From assembly GCA_016183815.1 (NCBI GenBank), contig JACPDW010000036.1, positions 37,584-101,583 of the forward strand: 64,000 nucleotides of DNA, written 5' to 3'. The position numbers and the translations under genes are program-made. This document shows positions 19,539 through 29,061 of the stretch, piece by piece (the stretch's first letter is position 1; every line of letters begins with the position of its first letter). This stretch comes from Flavobacteriia bacterium. GTDB lineage: Bacteria; Bacteroidota; Bacteroidia; Flavobacteriales_D; Crocinitomicaceae. The notes below the pieces were generated by a model. The model worked only from the letters and a program-made list of their open reading frames with translations, did no database searches and was not told where the DNA came from.

Positions 19539-20502
19539 TAATGTCTATTGTTTTAGTTCTAAAAATCGTAGATGTCATCATGACGACTATTTTTTGTTAA
19601 TTTCCAAAATTAGAAATGCAATTAACGTAAAATCATTTGGACTGAAATTTAAATTGCTATTTTCAAAAAAGCCTATTGTTTTTCTTGATATAGATGCGCA
19701 AGATTTATTATTTTTCCCTATAATGTTATTGCGATCAATATGGGGAGCAAAAGCTATTGCTATTAGTGTTAGAACAGAATATCTTTATTTAGATAAAAAC
19801 TATGAAAAAGAATCAGATAAAAGTTTTAAATACAAACAAAAATTAAAGCAAATAATTTTTTTGCTAATTAAACACTTTTCTCTAACAAAAGTATACTCAA
19901 TACATAAAAACACAAAATATGATAAATTAGTTTTACATTATACTCATGGAAATTTTTACGATATTCAACTTTGGGACTTAAAATATTTAAACTTTAAAGA
20001 ATCCATGCCCAAAGAACTTATAAACCTTAAACTTGACTTAGATAACTATGTATTACTTGCAGGTAAATTAGATGAAAGAAGATCTAAAAGTGAATTTATT
20101 AAATTTATTAAAAATAATTCTGATATAAAATTTATAATTGCTGGAATTATTGATGATAACGATATTAATATACTTAAAGATAAACCCAACTTAATTTTAA
20201 TAAATAGATTTATAAGTAATGAAGAACTATTTTTTTTAATGAAATACTGTAAAAGCATTTATTCGTATTATTCAAATTATAGACCATCAGGTTTTTTTGG
20301 AAGAAGTGTTCAGCTAAATAGACAAATTATTGTTAAAAATAATTCTTTTTTAAGTGAAAATTTTAAAGAATACAAAAAATTAATTAGTATTTCAAACTTA
20401 AGTGAACTAAATGCAGACTTACTATGTATGCCTATGTCTCATGATGAATCTTTCATTTATGACGATTATAATTTTTTTAGTAAACTAATTCTATTGTTGT
20501 AA
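19531..20502 (+). CDS. Probable GT-B glycosyltransferase (GT4-like)
   Basis: The C-terminal half has the layout of a GT-B donor-binding domain. The strand YVLLAGKLDERR is followed by KFIIAGIIDDND, PNLILINRFISNEELFFLMKYC and a YSNYRPSGFFGRSVQ segment with the Ser/Gly turn seen in GT4 enzymes. The N-terminal half (about 1-160) is less typical but has the alternating strands expected of the acceptor domain. It overlaps the previous gene by 8 bp and precedes wzy. I do not recognise a precise family; a glycosyltransferase in the same operon as Wzx and Wzy is the likely role. Confidence 0.65.
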   Translation: MNDNVYCFSSKNRRCHHDDYFLLISKIRNAINVKSFGLKFKLLFSKKPIVFLDIDAQDLLFFPIMLLRSIWGAKAIAISVRTEYLYLDKNYEKESDKSFKYKQKLKQIIFLLIKHFSLTKVYSIHKNTKYDKLVLHYTHGNFYDIQLWDLKYLNFKESMPKELINLKLDLDNYVLLAGKLDERRSKSEFIKFIKNNSDIKFIIAGIIDDNDINILKDKPNLILINRFISNEELFFLMKYCKSIYSYYSNYRPSGFFGRSVQLNRQIIVKNNSFLSENFKEYKKLISISNLSELNADLLCMPMSHDESFIYDDYNFFSKLILLL

Positions 20503-20515
20503 ATACTATCTAAAA

Positions 20516-21817
20516 ATGAATTTTCTTCGGTTTTTGTTTTTTTTAGGTTTATTAAACATACACATCTCTGTTGGAAATTTTTATTTAATTATTCTTTTTA
20601 CAATTCTTTTTTTTTCAACTTTCATAATCGAGTTAAACAAAAGCAAAATATTAATTTTTCAGAAATATTATATAAAACAGCTCCGTTTTATTTATCTCTA
20701 TATACTCTTAATTTTTGTTGCATATACCAGAGATCCTGAGTTTCCCATTATTAGATTTATATATTCATTGTCATTCATCCTATTTCTATTAGTTTATTTA
20801 TCAAGAATAATTGAAATTTCAATAAAATCTGAAAAAAACAATTTGTTTTATTTTAGAAAATTTATTATATATCCATTTTTATATTATATCTTTTTAAACT
20901 TTATATTTTGGTTATTAAATCTTAAATTTAATGTTAAACTTGATGAAGAAATTTCTATCGGCAAGTCTCTTATTCTTTCAAACTTTGGATTTCAAGTAGA
21001 TAGAGTAAACTTTGCCTTTTCTAATGGAGTAAATAGTTATGCTGTAATTTTAGGTTCAATTATGACTTTTTTTTCAGTTGACATTTTTCTAAACAAACAA
21101 TGGTCACTTAAGATTTTATGCCTTTTTTTTATTGTTATTATTTGTGTTTTATTAACTGATGCTAGAGGTGCGATTGTTTTCCCGTTAATTATTTCTTTGA
21201 TTTGTTATCTATTTTACTATTTTAAACTCAAAAAAATCATCAAGTTAACTCCTCTACTTTTTATCTTATTACCTATATTTGCAATAACAATCGTTCCTTT
21301 ATTGTCAAATATTGAAATGTTTAACCAATTTTCAAGAAATGATACTGATTTATTTACACTAAACGGAAGGTTATTTATTTGGCTTTTTTCATTTGAAGAT
21401 TTTATGGCATTTAAAATTCAACATCTTTTCGGTTATGGATTTAAAGGTCATGTAAATTCTGGTGTAAGTCAAAATTGGGCCTTTGTTTTTGCAACTTATA
21501 GTAGTCCCGAAACTGTTCATCCACATAATTCTATTCTATCAATAATATTCGATATAGGCTATCTAGGACTTATTACAATGCTTATAGTAATAAATAAAGT
21601 TTCTAAAAACATTTATTTATTATATAAGATAAGCAAAAAAGAAGCTCTTACCTTCTTTGCTATGTTATTATTTATTATTTTTATATCAATAACAGAATCT
21701 TTTTTAAATGATATATATATGAATACATTTAATTTATATATTTCTTTTTTTATTTACATCATTGCATCAGAAGACAATAAATTAAATATCCATCAACCAA
21801 TAAAAATCAAAAAGTAA
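20516..21817 (+). CDS. wzy: O-antigen polymerase (Wzy-like)
   Basis: Very hydrophobic protein of 433 residues with about ten to twelve membrane segments and a large periplasmic loop in the C-terminal half. The loop carries GYGFKGHVN and the motif ETVHPHNSILSIIFDIGYLG, with the HPHNxxL pattern typical of Wzy/WaaL (O-antigen_lig) proteins. LTDARGAIVFP holds the conserved Arg of the other loop. A ligase (WaaL) is the alternative because the folds are alike, but location with wzx and wzz favours the polymerase. Confidence 0.8.
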   Translation: MNFLRFLFFLGLLNIHISVGNFYLIILFTILFFSTFIIELNKSKILIFQKYYIKQLRFIYLYILLIFVAYTRDPEFPIIRFIYSLSFILFLLVYLSRIIEISIKSEKNNLFYFRKFIIYPFLYYIFLNFIFWLLNLKFNVKLDEEISIGKSLILSNFGFQVDRVNFAFSNGVNSYAVILGSIMTFFSVDIFLNKQWSLKILCLFFIVIICVLLTDARGAIVFPLIISLICYLFYYFKLKKIIKLTPLLFILLPIFAITIVPLLSNIEMFNQFSRNDTDLFTLNGRLFIWLFSFEDFMAFKIQHLFGYGFKGHVNSGVSQNWAFVFATYSSPETVHPHNSILSIIFDIGYLGLITMLIVINKVSKNIYLLYKISKKEALTFFAMLLFIIFISITESFLNDIYMNTFNLYISFFIYIIASEDNKLNIHQPIKIKK

Positions 21818-21835
21818 CATTCTAATTTCTCACCC

Positions 21836-22624
21836 ATGTTTATAAAACGCTTTCATCCAAAAAGATTAATTCCTGGAATTTTTAGAAGAATCTTAGAAAA
21901 AAAATATAACTTTCTATGGAATAATTCTCTTCTTGGGAAAAATAATAAATCTTTTATATCAAATATCAAAAATAAATTTAAAGATGAAAAACTTTTCTTA
22001 ATAGCCAACGGTCCTAGCTTAAAGGATATGGATCTAACAGTTTTAAAAGACAAACACGTTATGTGTATGAATCGCTTTTATATTTATTTTGATAAAATTG
22101 GTTTCACTCCTGAGTTTATAGTTTGCGTGGAAGATTTTGTACTAGAACAGTTCGCAGATGATTTCAATAAATTAAATATTAAATATAAATTTATGAATTG
22201 GAGAAAACATAAAATAATTCCTAATTCTAATTTTTTAAAGGAATCTTTCGCTTTTAATCCATTTTTTCAAACAGATTTAACAAAACCTACACATTTTGGT
22301 GGTACAGTTACTTTTGCTTGTCTTCAATTAGCTTATTATTTAGGTTTTAAAGAAGTCATTATTGTTGGTATGGATCATAGTTTTAAAGAGAAAGGTATAG
22401 CTAATAAAATTGAAGTGAGAAAATATGAAAAAGATGAAAGTCATTTTGATGCTAATTATTTTCCAAAAGGTATGAAGTGGAAACTGCCTGATCTTGTAAA
22501 GTCAGAAATTAGTTATAATATTGCCAAAAATATCTACGAAAATAGTGGCAGAAAAATTATTGATTGTACAATAAAAGGTAAATGTACAATATTTGAAAAA
22601 GGGGAATTTTCTAATTTTATTTAA
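21836..22624 (+). CDS. MptE/DUF115-like protein, possible GT42-type transferase (paralogue 3)
   Basis: Third paralogue, 262 aa. The nucleotide loop is FLIANGPSL, the central segment GGTVTFACLQLAYYLGFKEV followed by IVGMDHSF, and the His segment SHFDANYF. As in the others, a basic and aromatic N-terminus of about 50 residues comes before the loop and may sit on the membrane. The C-terminus ends in KGKCTIFEKGEFSNFI, parallel to the GKLEIFER ends of the other two. Three such genes in one locus suggest three different linkages or acceptors. Confidence 0.6.
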   Translation: MFIKRFHPKRLIPGIFRRILEKKYNFLWNNSLLGKNNKSFISNIKNKFKDEKLFLIANGPSLKDMDLTVLKDKHVMCMNRFYIYFDKIGFTPEFIVCVEDFVLEQFADDFNKLNIKYKFMNWRKHKIIPNSNFLKESFAFNPFFQTDLTKPTHFGGTVTFACLQLAYYLGFKEVIIVGMDHSFKEKGIANKIEVRKYEKDESHFDANYFPKGMKWKLPDLVKSEISYNIAKNIYENSGRKIIDCTIKGKCTIFEKGEFSNFI

Positions 22625-22631
22625 ATGTTTT

Positions 22632-23381
22632 ATGCTTTCTTATAAAAAAGTAATTAGTTTAAATATTTCAACAGGATCACGTCAAGATTTTATAAATGAA
22701 ATTATTTTACTTGCTAAATCTAAATCTTCTTATGTTTGTTTTACAAACGTTCATATGACGGTCGAAGCTTATGATGATGTTGATTTTGCTAAATGTGTAA
22801 ATAATGCAGATATTGTTTCTCCTGACGGAATGCCACTTACAAAATGCATCAAACTCTTATATAATACCAAACAAGATCGTATTGCTGCTACGGATATTAT
22901 TCCAGACATATTAAAAAATGCTGAACAAAATCATCTGACTGTATATTTTTATGGTGGAACGCCAGAAATGCAAAAACATACAAAAAATTTTATTGAAAAA
23001 AAATATCCAAATTTAGTTTGCACAGGATATGACAGCCCTCCTTTCAGGGTATTAAATGAAGAAGAAAAAAGTGAAACGATTAATAGAATCAATAAGTCAG
23101 GAGCAAAACTTTTGTTTGTAATTTTAGGTTGTCCAAAACAAGAAAAATGGATGGCTTATCACAAAGATAAAATAAATGCATGTATGTTAGGTATAGGAGG
23201 GGCATTACCTATTTTGATTGGAATTCAAAAAAGAGCACCTATTTGGATGCAGAAAATGAGTCTTGAATGGCTTTATAGACTTATTCAAGAACCAAGAAGG
23301 CTTTTTAAAAGATATTTTTATACAAATTTTAAATTTATTTATTTAATAATTAAAATAAAAATCTTTACAAAAAAAATCTAA
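22632..23381 (+). CDS. WecG/TagA/CpsF family glycosyltransferase
   Basis: GT26-family transferase related to ManNAc (TagA) and ManNAcA (WecG) transferases. Family signatures are CFTNVHMTVEAYDD, NADIVSPDGMPL (catalytic Asp region), VYFYGGTPEM and LLFVILGCPKQEKWM, with the usual membrane-contacting C-terminus (SLEWLYRLIQEPRRL). An in-frame ATG at 22593 would overlap the previous gene by 32 bp; the ATG at 22632 gives a 7-bp gap and a start directly before the conserved domain, so it is preferred (249 aa). It is the last gene of the polysaccharide operon. Confidence 0.88.
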   Translation: MLSYKKVISLNISTGSRQDFINEIILLAKSKSSYVCFTNVHMTVEAYDDVDFAKCVNNADIVSPDGMPLTKCIKLLYNTKQDRIAATDIIPDILKNAEQNHLTVYFYGGTPEMQKHTKNFIEKKYPNLVCTGYDSPPFRVLNEEEKSETINRINKSGAKLLFVILGCPKQEKWMAYHKDKINACMLGIGGALPILIGIQKRAPIWMQKMSLEWLYRLIQEPRRLFKRYFYTNFKFIYLIIKIKIFTKKI

Positions 23382-23415
23382 ATTCTTTATACAAAGAAGT
23401 TTAATTTTTACTTTA

Positions 23416-24102
23416 TTAACCTTTTGAATAATAGGCTATAAAAGATTTGTTTAATCCGAAAGCTTTTTCATTGTATATATTTGCATTTGGAAACATTTCT
23501 TTTAACTCAGAAAGATTCATTAGCCTAACTTCTCTTATGCGATCCAAGGCTTTCTCATTATCTTTTATATAACCAATATGACCTAATTTTGTATATTTTG
23601 TGATTAATAATTTAATAGATTCTGGAAAATATTGAAAAAATGGAAATACCCAATGAGGTTCTATTGGAAACCAATAATTTGGAGTTTGTACAAAATAATT
23701 TTTACCCACCCTCATAACTTCCTTAGCCATTTTTTTTTGATTATCTAAAGTATATAAATGTTCAATTACAGAATTTGAATATACCAAATGAAACTGATTT
23801 TCACTATACTGAATTAAATTAGTTGCATCTCCTGTTGTACTATCAAAATATTCATTATTTTCAATTTTATTTAAAAATAAATTAAGTAAAGTGATTCGAA
23901 CATTGTCACCTTTTTTTGGAAAACCCATTCTCTCCCAATATTCTTTAGTTCCTCCAATATCTAGAATTTCAATTGTTTGTTCGGGATATAATTTCTTAAT
24001 TTTTTCAAATTCATTTAGGAAAAAATTAAATCTTTTTTGACGATAATTTTGATTAATTGAATTTGAATTCTTAGGATCAAATTTAGATAAATTTTGCTGC
24101 AT
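23416..24102 (-). CDS. Class I SAM-dependent methyltransferase
   Basis: A methyltransferase with the Rossmann motif I in IEILDIGGTKEYWERMG, a later FHLVYSNSVIEHL segment typical of the methyltransferase_11 group, and MRVGKNYFVQTPNYWFPIEPHW in the C-terminal part. It is on the opposite strand, convergent with the polysaccharide operon (35-bp gap). Such enzymes next to O-antigen loci often methylate a terminal sugar, but there is no direct evidence for the substrate. Confidence 0.8.
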   Translation of the reverse strand: MQQNLSKFDPKNSNSINQNYRQKRFNFFLNEFEKIKKLYPEQTIEILDIGGTKEYWERMGFPKKGDNVRITLLNLFLNKIENNEYFDSTTGDATNLIQYSENQFHLVYSNSVIEHLYTLDNQKKMAKEVMRVGKNYFVQTPNYWFPIEPHWVFPFFQYFPESIKLLITKYTKLGHIGYIKDNEKALDRIREVRLMNLSELKEMFPNANIYNEKAFGLNKSFIAYYSKG

Positions 24103-24228
24103 TTTTAGGCGAATTTATGGTAAAAACTATACAAATATAATAAATATGTTAAAAACAAACCTCGAAAATTAATCACTACTTTATTTTTCTCTGTCACTTT
24201 AGTCACCATTAACTCATTTATTTTTCAT

Positions 24229-24236
24229 TACTTTTG
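24229..24236 (+). promoter_or_regulatory. Promoter -7 box of the cytochrome gene
   Basis: TACTTTTG fits the Bacteroidota -7 consensus TAnnTTTG and lies 16 bp before the ATG at 24253. A -33 TTTG at standard distance is not obvious. This supports a short leader for the pentahaem cytochrome gene. Confidence 0.4.
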
Positions 24237-24252
24237 TCGTTTATCTGATTAA

Positions 24253-25500
24253 ATGACAATGAATATTCCCTTAAAAAGAATAAGTTATATCTCATTATTG
24301 GTTTTATTACTTTTGACTGGTTCAATCTTATTTTTAAGAAATAAAAATTATTCATTTAAAAATGGTAAGAACGAAAATGCTTTAGTTAATGATACCGTTC
24401 CTCTTACAAAATATTGGGAATCTCCAATACCTCATCAAAAAGTGCCAAAAGGTTTGTCTTCTTTAAGTGCTAAATCTTGCGGGGCTTGTCATCAAGAAAT
24501 TTATAATGAATGGAAAGAATCAACACACGCCATTGCTTATCAGGATTTACAATTTCAAGCGGAATTAAATAAAGACCACATTCTCACTTGTTTAAATTGT
24601 CATACTCCTTTACAAAATCAGTTAAAATATATAATTACAGGGTTTGTTAATGGAGATTATAAAACCCCTGTTAAAAAGAAAAATCCGAATTTTGACAAAG
24701 CTCTGCAAGCTGAAAGTATTACTTGTGCCTCTTGTCATGTCCGTGATGGAAAAGTAATTGGTGCTATTGGTTATCCAAATACCCCTCATTTAACACAAAA
24801 AAATCCAGAATTTTTAAAAGAATCTCTTTGTATTTCTTGCCATAATGTGGTCGATCAAGTTAGCCCTGTTTTAGTTTGTTCATTTGAAACGGGTGATGAA
24901 TGGAAAAACAATTGGGCAAGCAAAGAAGGAAAAAATTGTATTTCATGCCACATGGAAACAAAACATAGACCGCTTATGCCTGGTTTTCCCGAAAGAAAAG
25001 GACATTTTCATGCTTTTCCAGGTTCTGGTATTCCAAAACTTTTTAATAGAAAAACACACCGATTAGAAAGTTTGAATTTTATTGAATCAACAATTCCAAA
25101 AACTGTGAAAGTGAATGAATCATTGAATTATTTCATTACTTTACAAAATGAAAATGCGGGTCATTCTGTCCCAACTGGAGATCCAGAACGTTTTATTTTC
25201 ACTACTTTCACACTATTAGATAACAAAGGACAGGTTGTTGTTCAAGAAAAACATCGTATTGGTGAAAAATGGAAATGGTATCCAAATGCTGAAAAATTAG
25301 AAGACAATAATCTTAAACCTAAAGAAAAAAGAACGTATTCGTTTACAAATGAAATAAAAAATAAAGGAAAATATGTGTTAAAAGTTGAAGTTACTAAACA
25401 TCGTATGAACGAAGAAAATGCAAAATTCAACCAAATTTTAGGTAAATATCCACTTTCTATTACTGTATTTGAAAAAAAATACACAATAGAAGTGTTGTAA
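24253..25500 (+). CDS. Pentahaem c-type cytochrome (cytochrome c554/multihaem family)
   Basis: Five CXXCH haem-binding motifs are visible, with cysteine pairs at residues 76/79, 113/116, 158/161, 193/196 and 229/232. An N-terminal hydrophobic segment (about 11-28) serves as signal or membrane anchor. The C-terminal third (about 270-415) has no haem motif and looks like a beta-sandwich domain (SVPTGDPERFIFTTFTLLD). Such proteins carry electrons in the periplasm. It is a single gene with its own promoter; no partner oxidoreductase lies beside it. A link with the molybdenum-cofactor genes 28 kb away is possible but not shown. Confidence 0.85.
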   Translation: MTMNIPLKRISYISLLVLLLLTGSILFLRNKNYSFKNGKNENALVNDTVPLTKYWESPIPHQKVPKGLSSLSAKSCGACHQEIYNEWKESTHAIAYQDLQFQAELNKDHILTCLNCHTPLQNQLKYIITGFVNGDYKTPVKKKNPNFDKALQAESITCASCHVRDGKVIGAIGYPNTPHLTQKNPEFLKESLCISCHNVVDQVSPVLVCSFETGDEWKNNWASKEGKNCISCHMETKHRPLMPGFPERKGHFHAFPGSGIPKLFNRKTHRLESLNFIESTIPKTVKVNESLNYFITLQNENAGHSVPTGDPERFIFTTFTLLDNKGQVVVQEKHRIGEKWKWYPNAEKLEDNNLKPKEKRTYSFTNEIKNKGKYVLKVEVTKHRMNEENAKFNQILGKYPLSITVFEKKYTIEVL

Positions 25501-25607
25501 TCAGTATTAATATTGGCTTTAGATTCTATCAAATCAAATTTACACATCAAGTAAAATTTTAAGAATTTTTGTTAAAAACTTTTCTTAAATAAAAACAATT
25601 TTTCTTT

Positions 25608-25615
25608 TATCTTTG
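25608..25615 (+). promoter_or_regulatory. Promoter -7 box of the DUF2461 gene
   Basis: TATCTTTG is an exact match to the Bacteroidota TAnnTTTG consensus and is 24 bp before the ATG at 25640. A clear -33 box at the usual spacing was not found. Confidence 0.45.
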
Positions 25616-25639
25616 TCGATTTAATGGGATTTTGAATCG

Positions 25640-26317
25640 ATGAACTCTTATTTTTCAAAAGATTTTTTACAATTTTTTATTGACTTATCATTGAACAATA
25701 ACAAGCAATGGTTTGATAATAATAGAGTTCGTTACGAAGAAAATGTTAAAAAACCGTTTGAACTCTTTGTTCAACACATGTTGGGTTTATTGTCTAAAAT
25801 TGATTCGTCTTTTGAAAATGTTTTAGCAAAAGAATGTATTTTTCGTATAAATAGAGATATTCGGTTTTCTAAAGACAAAATACCATACAAAACATATACA
25901 TCGGCTGTTCTTGCTCCTAATGGAAAAAAAAGTAAATCAATTAACGGTATTTATTTTGAATGCACACCTGATCATTTACGAGTTTATGGAGGAATTTATG
26001 AAATTGAAAAAGAAGAAATCCAAAAATTAAGAGAATACATAAGTAAAACAACTACACAATTTAAAAAACTCTATTCTAATCCTGAATTTGTTCAATTATT
26101 TGGTGAAATAAAAGGTGTTAAGAATAAGATTTTACCAAAAAACATGCAACCATTTGCTGAAAAAGAACCATTAATATACAATAAACAATGGTATTTTTAT
26201 GCAGAATTTTCAGCTGAAAAAATCTTAGATAAAAACCTTGACAAAATACTGTTGGAATGTTATAAGACAGGTAAACCAATAGAAGATTATTTTAACCATG
26301 TATTAAATCGTAAATAA
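25640..26317 (+). CDS. DUF2461 (TIGR02453) family protein
   Basis: Conserved protein of unknown function. It has the family's opening FLQFFIDLSLNNNKQWFDNNRVRYEE and the downstream FRINRDIRFSKDKIPYKTYTSAV block, plus YFECTPDHLRVYGGIYE. At 225 aa it is complete. No membrane segment or signal peptide is visible, so it is cytoplasmic. It starts with its own promoter and is followed 10 bp later by the S9 peptidase, so the two may be cotranscribed. No reaction is known to me for this family. Confidence 0.85.
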   Translation: MNSYFSKDFLQFFIDLSLNNNKQWFDNNRVRYEENVKKPFELFVQHMLGLLSKIDSSFENVLAKECIFRINRDIRFSKDKIPYKTYTSAVLAPNGKKSKSINGIYFECTPDHLRVYGGIYEIEKEEIQKLREYISKTTTQFKKLYSNPEFVQLFGEIKGVKNKILPKNMQPFAEKEPLIYNKQWYFYAEFSAEKILDKNLDKILLECYKTGKPIEDYFNHVLNRK

Positions 26318-26327
26318 ATTAAAATCT

Positions 26328-28460
26328 ATGAATAAAGTTTATTATCTCCTTTTTCTTTTAGTATTTACCTCAGCTGAATTAACTGCTCAAAAGAAAACGC
26401 TTACTTTAAGTGATGCGGTAATGCAACAATATCGTGCCTTTGCTCCTGAAAAATTGTCAGGTTTTTCTTGGATTCCAAATACCACTGAATATACATTTTT
26501 TGAAAAATATACAACACTTAAAAAAGCATCAGTTATCAATTCAACTCCTGAAGTATTGATGTCCATTGAGGAGTTAAATAAAATTTTAAATGCTAAACTT
26601 TCATGGTTTTCAGGATTTAAATGGAAAGATCAAAATGTGTTTTTAGTTAATGATGGGAGTTCATATTATTCATATGATTTCAGTAAAAAAGAAGGAAGAA
26701 AAATATTAACTTCACCAGAGAAAGCTGAAAATCATACTTACTATGAAAAAAGTGAATTGTTGGCCTACACAATAGAAAACAACCTATTTATTGCAGCTTC
26801 TGATGGAAAACAAACACCTGTTACCAATCAAACCAATAAAGAAATTGTCTCTGGTCAGACTTATGCTAGAAGTGAGTTCGGAATTAATAATGGTATTTTT
26901 TGGTCACCAAATGGTAATTTTCTAGCTTTTGCACAAAAAGATGAGACGTCTGTGCATAATTATCCATTGTTGAATATCAATGAAGTGCCGGGTAAATTAG
27001 AAAATACAAAATATCCAATAACAGGTCAGAAATCTGAAAAACCACGAATTGGTATTTATAATTTGAAAACTAAATATACTGCTTTTATTCAACCAATTTC
27101 AGCTCCAGACTCTTATCTAACCAATGTTGTTTGGACTCCAGACGAAAAATTTATTTTAATAGCAGAAGTAAATCGAGCACAAAATCAAATGTGGTTAAAT
27201 CTATATAATGCTGAGTCGGGAAATTTTGTACGAACATTATTTGAAGAAAAAAATGATAAGTGGGTTGAACCAGAACATGCTGCTTTTTTCCCTAGTGATG
27301 CTTCAAATAATTTTGTTTGGATAAGTGAAAGAGATGGTTTTAATAATTTGTATTATTATGATTTAAATGGTAAACTAATCAAAAAATTGACATCTAATAC
27401 TTTTGTAATAAAGGATATATTAAAAAGTATAAATAAAGGTAATGAAATTGTATTTTCAGCAACAGGGCAAAATCCAACCAACACTCTATACTATTCTGTT
27501 GACTTAAAAGGAAAACAAAAATGTCTTACTCCAAACGAAGGTAGTCATCACATAGTCTTTTCAGATGACGAAAAATGGATAATGGATGAGTATTCTTCAC
27601 ACGACATTCCCTCTAAATCTGTTTTAGTTGAAACAAATGGAAAATCTTCAAAAGTATTGATGGAAGGAATAAATAAATTACTTGATTATCAAATAGGTAG
27701 TGCAGAAGTATTTACAATAAAAAATGAAGAAGGTACAAATTTGTATGCAAGATTAATCAAACCTAGCAATTTTGACCCAAATAAAAAATATCCCGTTTTA
27801 ATTTATGTTTACGGTGGTCCACATGCTCAAATGATAACCAATTCCTGGATGGATGGTGCTAGTTTATGGATGTATTGGTTGGCAGAACAAGGATATTTAG
27901 TTTTCACAGTGGACAATAGAGGTTCAGCTGAACGCGGATTTGAATTTGAAAGTGGAATTCACCGTCGTTTAGGTACTCTTGAAGTGCAAGATCAAATGAC
28001 AGGGGTTAAATATCTCCAATCTTTACCTTATGTTGATGGTTCAAGAATTGCTGTGCATGGTTGGTCTTTTGGTGGTTTTATGACTTGTAGTATGTTGTTA
28101 AAAAATCCTTCAGTATTTAAAGTAGGAGTTGCTGGTGGTGCTGTTACGGATTGGAAATTTTATGAGGTTATGTATGGTGAGCGATATATGGATACTCCAG
28201 AAGAAAATCCTGAAGGGTACAAAGAATCGAGTTTGTTTACTCATGCGTCTCAACTTCAATCAAAATTATTGATGATTCATGGAACAGTGGACGATGTTGT
28301 AGTTATGCAACACGCTTATTCGTTGATAAAAAAATTCATTGAGTTGGGTAAACACCCAGATTTTTTTCCTTATCCTATGCACAAACATAACGTATCTGGA
28401 AAAGACAGAGTTCATCTAATGGAAACGGTCTTGAATTATGTTATCGAAAATAACAAATAG
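26328..28460 (+). CDS. S9 family peptidase (dipeptidyl-peptidase IV-like)
   Basis: Periplasmic or exported serine peptidase that removes N-terminal dipeptides from peptides, common in Bacteroidota protein breakdown. A signal peptide (residues 1-20, ending ELTAQ) precedes a beta-propeller domain (about 50-460) and an alpha/beta-hydrolase domain. The nucleophile is in GWSFGGFMT (Ser about 584), the Asp in GTVDDVV and the His in HKHNV. The oxyanion-site Tyr is in VYGGPHAQ. The length (710 aa) is typical of bacterial DPP IV. Confidence 0.93.
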   Translation: MNKVYYLLFLLVFTSAELTAQKKTLTLSDAVMQQYRAFAPEKLSGFSWIPNTTEYTFFEKYTTLKKASVINSTPEVLMSIEELNKILNAKLSWFSGFKWKDQNVFLVNDGSSYYSYDFSKKEGRKILTSPEKAENHTYYEKSELLAYTIENNLFIAASDGKQTPVTNQTNKEIVSGQTYARSEFGINNGIFWSPNGNFLAFAQKDETSVHNYPLLNINEVPGKLENTKYPITGQKSEKPRIGIYNLKTKYTAFIQPISAPDSYLTNVVWTPDEKFILIAEVNRAQNQMWLNLYNAESGNFVRTLFEEKNDKWVEPEHAAFFPSDASNNFVWISERDGFNNLYYYDLNGKLIKKLTSNTFVIKDILKSINKGNEIVFSATGQNPTNTLYYSVDLKGKQKCLTPNEGSHHIVFSDDEKWIMDEYSSHDIPSKSVLVETNGKSSKVLMEGINKLLDYQIGSAEVFTIKNEEGTNLYARLIKPSNFDPNKKYPVLIYVYGGPHAQMITNSWMDGASLWMYWLAEQGYLVFTVDNRGSAERGFEFESGIHRRLGTLEVQDQMTGVKYLQSLPYVDGSRIAVHGWSFGGFMTCSMLLKNPSVFKVGVAGGAVTDWKFYEVMYGERYMDTPEENPEGYKESSLFTHASQLQSKLLMIHGTVDDVVVMQHAYSLIKKFIELGKHPDFFPYPMHKHNVSGKDRVHLMETVLNYVIENNK

Positions 28461-28500
28461 TCTTTTTTAACTCTACTTTCAGTAAACTCAATTATCTATT

Positions 28501-29016
28501 TTGGTTAGAATAGCAGTCTTGTCCGATACCCACGGTTATTTAGATTCAAAAATTTGGAAATATTTAAAAGAAGTTGATGAAATCTGGCATGCTGGTGATA
28601 TTGGTTCAATTGAGGTTATAGATCAACTTAAATCAATCAAACCGTTAAGAGCAGTATATGGAAATATAGATGATTCTAAAATTAGAACTGAATTTAAAGA
28701 AGATTATTATTTTCAAATTGAACAAAAAAAAGTCCTAATCACACATATTGCAGGCAGACCATATAGATACGCAAAAACTCTGATTCCAAAACTAGAAAAA
28801 TATACTCCAGATATTTTAGTTTGCGGTCATTCTCATACCTTGTTGGTTCAATTCGATAAAAAATGGAATGTGTTATGGCTTAATCCTGGGGCATGTGGTT
28901 ACAAGGGGTTTCATTTAATGAAGACACTTCTTCGGTTTAAAATTGATGGGGGAAAAGTAATTGATATGGAAGCAATTGAAATAGGACCAAGAGTTGGAAA
29001 TAATCAAATAATTTAG
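28501..29016 (+). CDS. YfcE/MJ0936-type metallophosphodiesterase
   Basis: Small phosphodiesterase with the metallophosphoesterase motif series in order: VLSDTHG, HAGDIGS, YGNIDD, THIAG and CGHSHTLL. The total of 171 residues is standard for the family, which hydrolyses generic phosphodiesters with two metal ions. The frame begins with TTG at 28501, directly before the conserved strand (VRIAVLSDTHG); there is no in-frame ATG nearby that keeps motif I, so a TTG start is likely. It lies 40 bp after the peptidase gene. Confidence 0.88.
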   Translation: MVRIAVLSDTHGYLDSKIWKYLKEVDEIWHAGDIGSIEVIDQLKSIKPLRAVYGNIDDSKIRTEFKEDYYFQIEQKKVLITHIAGRPYRYAKTLIPKLEKYTPDILVCGHSHTLLVQFDKKWNVLWLNPGACGYKGFHLMKTLLRFKIDGGKVIDMEAIEIGPRVGNNQII

Positions 29017-29061
29017 GAAAGTAAATGAGAATTTTAGATTTATGGTTTTTAAAAATTTTAA

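Noticed and set aside
25242..25550. Minus-strand frame over the end of the cytochrome gene
   Set aside because: It is antisense to a clear coding frame and shows no domain.
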